From contig JALMLS010000558.1 in assembly GCA_038496445.1 (NCBI GenBank), positions 1-30,130 on the forward strand: a DNA stretch of 30,130 bases, given 5' to 3'. A program made the position numbers and the translations under genes. Source of the DNA: Trichosphaerium sp. ATCC 40318 (lineage: Eukaryota > Discosea > Flabellinia > Trichosidae). This document shows, piece after piece, positions 1 through 9,785 of this stretch. Position 1 is the stretch's first letter; each line of letters begins with the position of its first letter. Under the pieces are notes generated by a model. That model saw only the letters and a program-made list of their open reading frames with translations. It was not told the DNA's origin and made no database searches.

Positions 1-58
1 AAAGGAGGAAGAGTGCGCCAAACAAAATAAAATCGTTTTATTAATTAACAATTACAAG

Positions 59-3009
59 ACCACAACTTCCCGACAATGCACTCCATGTCATGGCTGAAAG
101 AGGTGACCTAGATGCTGTGGGTAAATTGCTTCTATTAGGGTAAGTGAATGATGTGGTTATTTGCCATGTTGACGAGTATTAGTACCGATGTGAATAGACT
201 TGACGACGAAGGAAACACTGCTCTTTTTTACGCTATAAAGAATGGTCATGCTCAAACTGCCAAATGTCTACTAGAAAATGTACGCTTTTGAACCCAAAGA
301 CATCTTGATCAATGGAAAGAAATAATACTTCAAAAGGGTGCTAGAAAGAATATTTCACGGAAAGGCTATAACATGTACTACATAGCAGCACAAAATGGTA
401 AACAAACTTTTCTTGTTTTTTTCTTTTTCTTCAGCTAAACTTACACTTTCCTGTTAGGTCATCATGCTGTTTTGATGATTCTTACACTCAAACATGTACC
501 TGGTATAGATAGGGTATCACCAAGCGGATATACGGTTAGAAAAAATTGATGTGTTGATGCTAACACGAGCGTGATAGCCGCTTTGCATTGCAGCTCAAAA
601 AGGACACATGCAATGCGTAAAAGTTCTTCTATCTACAGGCGCTGTTAATGTGATGTATAAGTTCCAAGGTCGTTGGACAGTAGCTGATATCGCAAGAGAT
701 AAGCATCACTTCAGTTTGGCAACCTTCTTGAGCTTGAAAATCAAAGGTAGTTGCCCTGTAACAATTCGAGCTGTTTTCGGTTAACAGCTTTTTTTTAAGA
801 AAAACAGGCAAAAGAGCGCCCTAAGCCAGCACCAGCAAGAAAATACACACCTCCACAACAGACTTACAAGAAGAGTCAGCAATCGACATCAAATACAAAA
901 AAGTTTACTAGAAGTGAACTTCAAAGAATGTCAGTATCGAAACTAAAAAGTTTGGCTTCTGAGCGCAATATTTCATTGGCTGGTGCTTATGAAAAGTCAG
1001 ATGTAATAAACAGAATCTTGGGTGGATCTAAAGCAATTCCAAATAATGCTTATCCACAAAAGAAGTCTGCCCCTAAGCCAAAACCGACAGGTGATAGTGT
1101 GGATGTTTGTATCGTAGTTGAGTTTTCAGGAAATAAGAAAAGAATGGATTTCAAAGCTACTACGATGTATGAAGTCAAGACAACTGTTGCAAGTAGATTC
1201 CGTATTTCAGGAGATGTACGTCACTTTTAATATGTACATTTTAGTTGTTGAACTAAGCATATTATTCTAGACTTCAAAGTTCGAGTATTATGATGGTTTA
1301 TTTGAAGAGTATGTTGATTTACCGGAGAAATTAGCAGAATTGAAAATGCCCGCCAAAATTAGAGTAACTGAGCTTCACGTGCGTGTTGTTTTTTCGTCCT
1401 GTGAAATAACATCTAATACTGGGTACTTAGGATAAGGAACGTATGGCGTGGGATTTCTCGAGTGCACTTACGTCAAGTGATGGTTGGGTACAAAAAGGTA
1501 AAACTATTCTGATGTTTTGTAAAAAAAAGTGTTTACATGATTCAAGGGTATGGTGATAACATTTACAATTCCTTGCTACTCAAGGACGGAAACAAAATAA
1601 TATTCCCAACGGAACTTAAAAAACTAAAGAGCTTATTACGGAGGTTAGTACACTAAGAGTTAGAAAGCTTGAAAAGTAGTAATTACTTTGAAGGTATCAT
1701 AATGGAGATGGCTTGGATATTGTCAAAGCATATGCTATTGATAATCCTACATTAAACTCTGCATTCAAAGCTTATGCGAAGAGTAATTGGGGAAACAGGC
1801 GATCTTCACCAAATTTGTTTAACGTACACCTTTTTTTTCTCATTTTTTTCCTCATTAGTATTGCGTTTTGTGGTGGCTATTGCTACTGCGGTTAATGGGC
1901 GTAAAGAGAATTATGATATATATCTATCACTTAAACTTAAAAGAGTTCTCAAAAACGTTTTCATATAATTGAAGATGTCTTCTTTATCGATTAAGGGAAT
2001 GTTAACAAAGTTGTAGTTAAGAACCTGGAAGAACGATCAGTATTCACATAGAGCGTGGACAATTAAGCCTCTGTTTAAAATGATTCAAGAATGCAATTGG
2101 AACGAAGGTACTGAAAGAGAACCTGTTGTACCTATGCTTCAAGGAACAAAGCTTGAGCAAGTATGGAAAATTTGCCAAAATGGTTACTCCACCACTGCAA
2201 CACGTGATGCTGGATGGTTCGGTAAAGGTACACAGAAAAGTGATTGCCTTAATTGTTTTGAACTAAAATTTTGTTTCAAGGGATGTACTTTACGTCCTCT
2301 GCAGCGTATGCGTTGACTTATGCTGAGAAAGACGATAATGGTCACAAATGTATCACATTGAATTTGTGTATCCCTGGTAATGTATATCCTGTAATTGAAA
2401 GTCCTGTTGGAAAGGATTCTCTAAAGGGAAAGGCTTATGTAAACGGATACCAATCGCACTTTGTCCGTGTATCGTCTGGGATAAGTGGTGCGGTGAATTC
2501 TTTTTTTTTCTCAAAACTTTTTCGCTTTTTGTATCTAAAACTAAAAATAACTCTTGTTCAACTTTTCTAATGAGCTAGTAAAAGACAACAAGATTTTTTG
2601 ATACTATTCAAATAACTTATTGTTGGCTTGTTTTTTATCGCTTTAATGTCATATACTGCAACTTCAATAAGTGGTATTAGCACCCTTTTTGGTTTCATGG
2701 TAGTCTTCACGACATCAACACTTTAGCATTGTTTTTGTAGACCGTTTTCTAATAAATTCATCAAGATATGGGATATCCTGCAAAGATTGATACAGAGGGA
2801 TGTTATGACGAACTGGTAACGTTTCAGGTGTGTTTTTTGAGTAAAAAGCTTCAAAAATGGAAAAAAAAGAGGAATGCTTGTTTTAGAAATTTGAGTGTAA
2901 CGTGCTACCCCTTGCAGTCATTTTTTTATTTATCTGGGCAGTCACTAACCTCGATTTTATTTAGAATTATCAAGTGCTCCCGAAATATGTTATTATAGTA
3001 AAAACATAA
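59..3009 (+). CDS. Ankyrin-SAP-ADP-ribosyltransferase (PARP-like) protein, 5' end uncertain
   Basis: A multi-exon gene. Readable exons are about 59-139, 183-279, 337-397, 458-534, 578-746, 800-1215, 1271-1378, 1431-1497, 1547-1643, 1694-1823, (one or two unclear exons 1859-2016), 2017-2227, 2281 to about 2466-2484, 2766-2827 and 2965-3009. The first five exons give about four ankyrin repeats (for example NTALFYAIKNGHAQTAKCLL, YTPLCIAAQKGHMQCVKVLL). Next comes a basic Pro-rich linker, then a SAP-like motif (ELQRMSVSKLKSLASERNIS). The C-terminal third resembles the PARP/ART catalytic fold: LQGTKLEQVWKICQNG, then GMYFTSSAAYALTYA, GYQSHFV, and a closing YDELVTFQ joined to NYQVLPKYVII. The H-Y-E triad reads Q-Y-E. 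The family modifies proteins with ADP-ribose from NAD+. The first exon opens inside an ankyrin repeat, so the gene probably begins left of the window. The intron near 2470-2765 is about 290 nt, far longer than the others. Confidence 0.75.
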
Positions 3010-3360
3010 AGAACCGTTGTGTAATGTGTGATGGTATTATTAAAGCTGTAGCACTGTTATAGAAGAGGATTACTAATTTACACATAAAAGATATCCTTCA
3101 AATAAAAATTTCGACATTTATAGTTTTGGCATTACACCAGCTGGATGGATTTATTACAATGTAGTTTTGCCTTTGAATTGGGTACAAGAGGTTTAAACAA
3201 CTGCTGAATAGCTTCTTGACAGAGACTTACCACTGTTGTTCCACAAAAATGGTAAACTTAAAGCCATAAGGTAAAAGTAATAAAATGTAACAAAACGGTG
3301 ATTGCGTCTCGTGCCTCCTATCAGTTACGACAGCCATTAGTACACCATCGAACACCTACA
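3010..3360. other. Intergenic stretch downstream of the ADP-ribosyltransferase gene
   Basis: No reading frame with coding character is visible on either strand. On the minus strand this is the trailer of the permuted tRNA. It contains GGTGT about 13 nt past the variable arm and a T4 run (plus-strand aaaa near 3292) that could end a Pol III transcript. Confidence 0.5.
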
Positions 3361-3450
3361 AGATACGAAGTATAAAATTGAGCTCAAGTCAATCGCCTTA
3401 ACCACTTGGCTACTCTCCTGTTGATAGGAGAGGCGGGATTCGAACCCGCG
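3361..3450 (-). tRNA. Permuted tRNA-Ser (anticodon UGA): 3' half precedes 5' half
   Basis: Reading the minus strand from 3450 downward, the T arm comes first: stem GCGGG (3449-3445), loop TTCGAAT, stem CCCGC. The 3' acceptor strand CTCTCCT follows (3432-3426), then only six bases (ATCAAC, 3425-3420). Next comes the 5' acceptor strand AGGAGAG (3419-3413), T8 A9, the D arm GCC-AAGTGGTTAA-GGC, and the anticodon arm ATTGA-CTTGAGC-TCAAT with anticodon TGA (plus-strand 3384-3386). Last is a long variable arm, ATAC-TTC-GTAT (3373-3363). All stems pair fully (7, 3, 5 and 5 bp). Joining the variable arm to the T arm gives about 84-86 nt, the normal size of a class II tRNA-Ser, and the D and anticodon arms match eukaryotic tRNA-Ser. 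Permuted tRNAs are known from red and green algae and nucleomorphs. The B box lies upstream of the A box. Cautions: a T4 run after the anticodon stem could end Pol III transcription, and the discriminator would be A, not the usual G. Confidence 0.8.
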
Positions 3451-3453
3451 AGA

Positions 3454-4272
3454 GTTTGTTTTTTGTTATTTGGTGTGACAACATACTGGGGGTATGAGAC
3501 ACGGTGACTGAGATTATTGCACCGCACTGAAACAGAGAACCAACATGTTTAAGTACACGTAATAGTTGACAGAAAAAATGATTGTGGGATTTCATTCTGC
3601 TAAAATTAGCAAAACATCAAAGAACATGAAAATTACTTTTTTTTGCCACTGCTGGATTACTTTACCTATACGTAACGTGCATTTAATTGCGGGTTTAGTC
3701 AGTATCCATACTTTTAATGAGTTCTCCAAAAAGAGCCTAGCTATACAACAGAGTTTACCAGAACTAGAACAAGACATTGTGGAGCGGTATAAACTGTCCC
3801 TACCTAAATGAACAAACGATCACATACCAATTTATGTATATTTGATTCAAACACATACGGAGTTGTCGAAATAAAAAGAATTAAATACTTCATCTCTACC
3901 TTCAACTTTTTTTTCCACGTGTCCAAATAGATGAAACGTATTGTCCGTATCATTCAAGTTTGCATACCTTTGCAACTTTTTGCTGTTTGTGACTTTTGGT
4001 TTTCGTGTTTAGTCAGATCTGACAGTTCTTGCAACTTCTGTAAGTTCTTACAAGATCTGACACTAGTGAAAGTGGTGAACAAAAATGACAAAAAACGTTA
4101 AGTGTTATAGTTGAACTGCCATTAACCATCCACAAAACCAAATATTGCGTAGATATGGCCAGGTCACATATCTAGCTTTAAAAAAGAGTAAATTGACACA
4201 TTTTTGTAGTTAAAAAACTGCGAAATTTCCCGATTTATGAGTGTAACTTAGTTTTCAAATAATTCTACGAAG
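3454..4272. other. Intergenic region, one weak ORF
   Basis: The plus strand has an 81-codon ORF at 3566-3811 ending in a plausible acidic/basic helix (ELEQDIVERYKLSLPK), but its N-terminal half looks like random AT-rich translation. I do not recognise it and do not call it a gene. A perfect 12-bp palindrome GTCAGATCTGAC lies at 4012-4023, and its right half recurs about 30 bases downstream (agatctgaca near 4053). A CACGTG is at 3916. The 5' leader side of the permuted tRNA occupies 3454-3500. Confidence 0.4.
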
Positions 4273-5611
4273 ATGACAACCGCGGTAGTTAGCAATACCA
4301 TAATAACACGTACTGTAACCACTCAGCACTCAAAAAGATGTAGAGCAAGCAGGAAACCGATGACATTTACTTTTCTAATTGACGTATCATTCTCAATGGT
4401 GCGTATAAATCAACGCATAGTGACCTGCGAGTGCCTGTACCTTATGCTCACGTGTTTGTATAAAGTCCGGCTCAAGAATTAGAGCAACAACTCAAGCAGT
4501 ACAAACAATGGCGAAAACAGTGCTAGAGAAGCAAGATCTTGTGGCTCTCAAAGTTTTTAATGATGCCGACGCACGTACAATCTTTGGATTGAAACAACCT
4601 TCTAGCGTACGATGGAATGTAGCGAAATCTAAAATAAAGACAACTGGAGGTACGTTACACGTTTTTTGAAGCGTCGCGCTTGTGAAAAGTCTGTCAGAGA
4701 CTTTGTTACAAAGAGGCGTCTAAATGACTTCTCTTACCTCTAGGCACACGTCTATATGATGCTATTGATAAAACAATGTCAGTTATGCCTTATGGAGCGA
4801 AATACAAGAAATATCACCGACAACTTGTTGTTTTGACTGACGGAGAAGACAACGGATCTAGAATGTCATACGAAGCGTTAAAAGCGCGTATCAAGGAGCC
4901 TGGTATTAAGAATTTTCACTTGATACTTATTGGTGTTAACGTCAGTCCGGAATACGAGAAGAAACTCAGGTATTCAGATTCATAGTTTTTTGGAAAACGT
5001 GATATTTTGTGCTGACTTTCTTCTTTAGGAACCTTTGTGACAAGCCTCACTTCCGGTACCTTGATTGTGGTGCTAGTAGTGAAGATATCAAAAAGTCGTT
5101 TGGTCGTGCGAAGAAGGTTGTTATGGAGTACATCACCACAACAACAACAGAAACTCGAGTATCAACTGTAACAACCATGAAAGGAAAAAATCAAAAAATG
5201 ATATCGCCACCTCCTTCGTCAATACCTCTTGATAAGAACCTCATAACAAACTCTGTGCAATCAAACAGACAGCCACTGCGCAAGAAGAAGAATCCAACAC
5301 GTAACAAGAAGGGAACCAGCTGCTTTGTAGGAGGTATAGAACACGAGGTACGGATGAGAGTGCTAAAGAGTTCAACGGCTTACTTTTTTTTTTTTTTGAA
5401 AAAGTCAACAAAAAAGGAATTGGAAGATTTTTTCGCACCGTTTGATGCCAATTGTTGTGTGACCTCTGAAATAAGATATAACAAGAAACATCAAGCTTAT
5501 TTTGCATTTATCAAGTTCTCAACATCAGTTGCAGCAGAGTTTGTGTCATCAACAGCTTTCATTGAAGAGAACAGGTTCAAAAAATCGAAGCTTACTATAA
5601 ATATCGTTTAA
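4273..5611 (+). CDS. VWA-RRM fusion protein
   Basis: Five exons (4273-4398, 4466-4649, 4744-4969, 5029-5347, 5405-5611) sum to 353 residues with all phases closed. The N-terminal half is a von Willebrand factor A domain with a complete metal-ion adhesion site: FLIDVSFSM followed by SGSR (DxSxS), TTGGTRLYDAI (Thr) and VVLTDGEDN (Asp). A Thr/Pro/Lys-rich linker follows. The last about 90 residues form an RNA recognition motif, with RNP2-like SCFVGGI and RNP1-like HQAYFAFIKF. VWA domains bind partners through a metal and RRMs bind RNA, so a ribonucleoprotein adaptor is plausible but inferred. The last intron (5348-5404) is 57 nt, a multiple of three, with no stop; retaining it would insert 19 residues just after RNP2. 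The start is the first ATG before the VWA core. Confidence 0.85.
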
Positions 5612-5702
5612 CCTCTTCATTGGCAATGATTGCGAGTGTTATAAGCCTTAAATATCAAAGTTACAATGCACATGTAAGGGTTTTATTAATGTATTGAATA
5701 CT

Positions 5703-8700
5703 TTAAAAGAAATATTCACCATACAGTTCAAAGTCTTCCTCAACATTATTATTCTTAAGTATATTTTTAATTTCCTTGTGGCATTGTTCCAGGTCACCAC
5801 TAAAAATACAAACTCCACGAAAAGCTGCACTTTTAAGCTTGTTTTTTCTAGATTCAATAATTAATCTCAACTGTTGTAATACCAAGCCACAACCAGGCAA
5901 AAACAATAACCCAAGTTTCTTCAATCTCGGCAAAAAAAGTGGGTCAGCAAAACTCTTAAGTTCTGGTATGCTTAGTTTCATGTAAGTACATGAAAACACT
6001 TTTATACTTGATTTTGTGTTCCTTAATGCGTCAATAAGAGCTGGTGTGTACTCAGTCTTGAATCCTAGTTTACCTAACCTAATACGCAGTTAGCAACTAA
6101 ACAGCCTTCTTAGTGATAGTACCCGAACCAAAAATGTATTGTAAGCTTTTCTAATGAAGTACACAACTTGACAGCATCCATCAGTTCAAACCAAGTGTTT
6201 TCACCAAAAAAAACACCTTGCAAATCTAATGTAACCAGTTGGTTCATAGACATACGACAAGCAATTGCTCTGGAGATATTTTTCCATATAACAAGTCCGT
6301 CCATGTTACAACAATACACAGAGTTTATCTTCACTTTCACGTGGTACTTTAAAATAATTTGAATTATCTCCATTGGCAGTATTCCGAACAAACCATCTTC
6401 TTTATAATGAGATAGCAGTACTAGTCTTGTTGATGACCATCTTAAAGGTTGGTGTTCCTCAAAACTCCAAAAATTCCATTCAAAGTGTTTAATGTCATCT
6501 TCATGAAACACACTTATGGCATCGACACGGACTGAAAGATCAAACCTGGGTATCAAATTAATAATCAACCAGAAAAAAAAGCAGTAGAAAACCCTAGAAT
6601 ATATGCCATAGCAGCTGTGACGTTTTTCAGATGAGAATTAGTGAAAAGTATAAAATGTCCCAATTCTAGGTAAAATGTCCCCACTTTTCAATTTTTAAAA
6701 TGCCTTGCAGAAGTGCCGCAAAGGCTAAAAACATGGCAGAGGCCACAAAGGAAGTACTTTATAAACTAAAGAAGCGTAAACCTTCACAAACACTCTCAAT
6801 TCGTCAAATTTGCATCACAGTGGCTAAAAAACACTGTGTTAAATCAGAATCGCTACGAAAGCGTGTTCAGAGGGCATTTGCAAAGGAGAATTCAGAGAAT
6901 TTCAAATCTCATGGCAACCAACTTTTTACGGATTTTGAAGAAGAAATGTTGGTTGGCTACTGTTTGAGTTTTAGCGGGCGTCATATGCCTCTATCACGTG
7001 CAGCCTTGATATCTATGGCACAAAGTCTGTACAAGAAGAAGAAGTCGACCAGTATGGAAGCTTGGTGTGATGGCTTCACTGAAAGACACAATATTGAACT
7101 CAAAGCCACTGTTTCGAAGACAATTCGCCGCTGCCGTGTATCTCCTGTCACTCTGCCACGTGTAGAAGCTTGGTGTGATGGTTTTGAGCGATTCTCAGAG
7201 ATGTATTATATGAACCCAGATTTGATGTTCAATTGTGACAAAAAGTTGATAACAGCATCAAGTGACAAGTATCAACACATTACCTTTCAAGATAGAACGA
7301 TGAAAATTGCTGGGCGGCTGAACAATAACACAAGCAGCCCTCTCACGTTGATTCCGTTTGTTTCAGCCTCTGGACGTGTACTGGTGTCAATTTATATAAT
7401 GGCAGCAAAAAACAAAGGTGATGAACAAAAAGTGCATCAAATGACAGTACCCAGAACAACAAATACCCGCTCTTCATGGCCTAGATACTATATATTTCAT
7501 GGTAAAGGGTATGTGACCAACGAAATTTGGCCAAAAATTCTTGATGTGTTCTTAAAGCACTTGAAAATTTTTCAAGGGGACAGGGTTGCATTTTTATTCC
7601 TTGATAGATTGGCCAGCCACATTAAAACAGAATCGTTACAAAAATGCCTTGAACAGCATGTACACACTATCACATGGGTGCCTCATACCTCACATTTCAC
7701 GCAACCCTTAGATGACAAGCCATTTGCTACCCTAGCTCAGGCATATAAATTAAACAGGAAAATTACAATTGAAAGTGGCACAGAGATCAAACATAAAACA
7801 CGACGTTATGACATAATGGCTGTTGCAGCTGCAAAGACCAAAGCACTGTCTCCCAAAATCTTAAAATCGGCATGGAAGTCCGTGGGCATTGTACCCTACA
7901 ACAGAAAGTTGATCTTAAATCATGCTTCAAAAAATGTAGGGGTCCAACCTAAACAATCACCTTCCTTCATCACCGATACTGCTAGAAAAGCCAAAAACGC
8001 TATGAATGAGCTATACAGCCACAGCAATCAAGTAAATGCCCTAACAATCGGTCCAATGACAGTACCAAAAGGGGATGCTTATATTGCTACCCAAATGGTT
8101 GAATTAGCAAAAAAAAAAAAGATAGATAAAGAACAAGAAATTAAACACAAGGCAGAGCTAAGGCAACTCAAGAGAGATGCTAAACAAAAAAAATTGAGGA
8201 GGAGAATGTTTGTAGAGAGGAGACAAGACAGAAAAAAGAAAAAAAAAAAACAGGAAAAAAAACTTGCTGCTGCTAAGAAGGAGTACAAAAATGAATGTGA
8301 GACCTGTCAGATATGTGGCGAGCGCATATGGAGGGGAGGATCTACGTGGGTGTGGTGTGAAGTCTGTGATCAGTATGGGTCATGCCCATGCTGCTTAAAA
8401 GAATTTGATGGAAAAAAAATGGTTGAAATGCACGAAGAAGAATGTACAGGAGGGCGATCTTTTGGTAACTGGTACTCAACGCAAATGGACACATCATGTT
8501 AAAATCAGAATAAAAAAGTATTTTTTTTAAGAGCATAGCATCAATTTTTTGTTCAAAAAAAGTGTTGAAAAGTGGGGACATTTTACCTGTGGTTGGGACA
8601 TTTTATACTTTTCACTAAATGATATTTTTTGAGTTTTACTCAATAAAATTTTGAGTTGTTAGCTTCATAGTTGTTTGTGCCCTTGAGGCATTCATTTTTT

Positions 8701-9032
8701 CAAGTTCTTAGCCCAAACGAAATTTTTCTCATACATTCTAAATGAATTGAAGAAATCACTTACAGTTCTTCACAATGTGGTAGATCGTATGCGATTATTG
8801 CCTCTCCAAATGTCGATCTGAATTCTTGTATGATTGGATGTCTTTCTGATGGTTTTGAGCAGCTCACAGTTAGGCAATGAACTCTACAGCTGTCCCAGAT
8901 ATAAATTGTACTAATTGCGTCGAAATCATAGAACACGTATGTCTTTGTACGGTTTACTAGTACCAAACCGCTTAGAAAAGTCTTAGCATCCTGAATAGAT
9001 ACCAAGGTGGCCTTAGACAACGTCATACTCAT
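5703..9032 (-). CDS. F-box / leucine-rich-repeat-like protein, intron 1 hosts a transposon
   Basis: Three exons on the minus strand: 9032-8764, 6545-6129 and 6078-5703 (353 residues, all phases closed). Exon 1 ends CT|GTAAGTG and exon 2 begins CCCAG|GTTTG. Joining them restores HCEEL followed by FDLSVRVDAISVF in one frame. The F-box core is GILPMEIIQIILKY at about residue 136. Leu-rich segments follow (LVTLDLQGVFF, LEKLTIHF, LPRLKKLGLLFLPG), as in substrate-recruiting subunits of SCF ubiquitin ligases. Intron 1 (8763-6546, about 2.2 kb) contains the whole pogo element; without it the intron would be about 240 nt. A degraded second copy of exon 2 lies at 11552-11745. The substrate cannot be deduced. 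Confidence 0.7.
6641..6691 (+). repeat. Left terminal inverted repeat of the pogo element
   Basis: It pairs with 8565-8615; the four mismatches cluster at the centre. The internal duplicate of TAAAATGTCCC, at about 6651 and 6671, is kept in both ends. Confidence 0.95.
6700..8502 (+). CDS. Pogo-family transposase (HTH, CENP-B-like, DDD, C-terminal zinc-binding segment)
   Basis: An uninterrupted 600-codon ORF nine bases inside the left terminal repeat. Residues 30-70 form a psq-like helix-turn-helix (LSIRQICITVAKKHCVKSES). At 123-135 is the CENP-B-type second helix (WCDGFTERHNIEL). The catalytic domain shows Asp in MFNCDKK (the family usually has DE here), Asp in FLFLDRLASHIK and Asp in FTQPLDDKPF, giving a DDD triad. 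The tail is very Lys-rich and probably coiled, ending in a Cys-rich segment (CQICGERIW, WCEVCDQYGSCPCC) that looks zinc-binding. It would excise and insert the element at TA. The motif EAWCDGF occurs twice, 36 codons apart in frame, with 17 identical bases each (7057-7073, 7165-7181). Confidence 0.93.
   Translation: MPCRSAAKAKNMAEATKEVLYKLKKRKPSQTLSIRQICITVAKKHCVKSESLRKRVQRAFAKENSENFKSHGNQLFTDFEEEMLVGYCLSFSGRHMPLSRAALISMAQSLYKKKKSTSMEAWCDGFTERHNIELKATVSKTIRRCRVSPVTLPRVEAWCDGFERFSEMYYMNPDLMFNCDKKLITASSDKYQHITFQDRTMKIAGRLNNNTSSPLTLIPFVSASGRVLVSIYIMAAKNKGDEQKVHQMTVPRTTNTRSSWPRYYIFHGKGYVTNEIWPKILDVFLKHLKIFQGDRVAFLFLDRLASHIKTESLQKCLEQHVHTITWVPHTSHFTQPLDDKPFATLAQAYKLNRKITIESGTEIKHKTRRYDIMAVAAAKTKALSPKILKSAWKSVGIVPYNRKLILNHASKNVGVQPKQSPSFITDTARKAKNAMNELYSHSNQVNALTIGPMTVPKGDAYIATQMVELAKKKKIDKEQEIKHKAELRQLKRDAKQKKLRRRMFVERRQDRKKKKKKQEKKLAAAKKEYKNECETCQICGERIWRGGSTWVWCEVCDQYGSCPCCLKEFDGKKMVEMHEEECTGGRSFGNWYSTQMDTSC
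8565..8615 (-). repeat. Right terminal inverted repeat of the pogo element
   Basis: Inverted copy of 6641-6691, followed directly by the TA of the target-site duplication at 8616-8617. Confidence 0.95.
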
Positions 9033-9186
9033 TGCGAAATGAACAAGTCTTCAACGGTCTTGTTTGCTTTTATGTGATACTGTTTGGAGCTATAACTTGA
9101 ATCCGGATGTGGTAATACCTTAAAATAGCGGAGTTTAACAATAACACATCAAGTAGGAGAACAGAATGCTTGTGGAAAAAAAACAG

Positions 9187-9785
9187 AGTTTTACTTCTTA
9201 TTTTACATACGTAATACAACATAGCTTGATTTAATTCATTACGTTTTTCTGATCTATCATCTTTTTGTGCCATGTTTGCATAAACTCAGGGTCTGTTGGT
9301 AAGGAGACTCTTCAAAGTAAGCATGTCTTACAATTTCTCGTTAGGCGTTCCAAGTAGCTTGAACATCTGATAAGAAAAAAAATCAGAAAATAATAAAAAC
9401 ACAAACACGAAGCTGTACTAAGACAAGCTGTTCGATTTCACTATAGCCCCATAAAAGAGGTTCTCCAATAAGTAGTTCTACAAAACACATCTACAATATG
9501 TGGATGTTCCACTTCACGAAGACTGTGAGTGGAAATCCTTCTTTTTCTTTTTGCATTTTTACTTTCTTTAATGCAACGATTTCGCCTGTTTGTTTATCCT
9601 TTGCTTTATTTGTTAGTGTTTTAGTGTAGCGCATGTAAAAATCGTTTTTGTACAGACAACACCGAATGTGTCTTCTTCTATTTTATTCTCTTTAAAGAAT
9701 GCGTCAACGGATCTACATGCTTGTAATACAGCGTCGGCAGGCACTTTTGGCTGTCTATAAACTAAAACTTTCTTTTCTTCCATTC
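9187..9785 (-). pseudogene. Degraded CDK11-like kinase copy
   Basis: DNA closely matches segments of the kinase gene at 11890-13585, in the same order and strand, with large blocks missing. Near 9325 the sequence jumps from the C-terminal coding part (gcatgtcttaca) directly to an upstream exon (atttctcgttaggcg). Near 9492 it jumps from the exon encoding the APE region to the exon encoding the N lobe. Near 9514 about 20 bases are lost. The ATP-binding region, the HRD loop and the DFG are split or gone, and there are frameshifts. Homology stops near 9785, inside the N-terminal exon. It cannot encode a kinase. Confidence 0.85.

Larger units (their letters stand above)
6641..8615 (+). mobile_element. 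Complete pogo-type DNA transposon with 51-bp TIRs and TA target duplication
   Basis: The left terminal repeat (6641-6691) and the right one (8565-8615) match at 47 of 51 positions when one is inverted. Both start GTGAAAAGTATAAAATGTCC. Each carries two copies of TAAAATGTCCC about 20 bp apart, likely transposase binding sites. TA flanks the element at 6639-6640 and 8616-8617, as expected for the Tc1/mariner/pogo superfamily. The 1975-bp element carries one intact transposase ORF and no intron, and sits in the first intron of a minus-strand F-box gene. The near-identical ends and the open ORF suggest recent insertion. Confidence 0.95.

Noticed and set aside
3361-3450. An ordinary tRNA starting from the T-arm-like sequence
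   Set aside because: No 5' half lies upstream of the T arm and no matching T arm follows the 5' half. The T-arm-like piece near 3345 (GGTGTTCGATGG) does not pair as a stem. Only the permuted arrangement gives a full cloverleaf.
5241-5507. Minus-strand ORF opposite the VWA-RRM gene
   Set aside because: It is the antisense shadow of real exons and a poly-T intron, with no splice-consistent extension.
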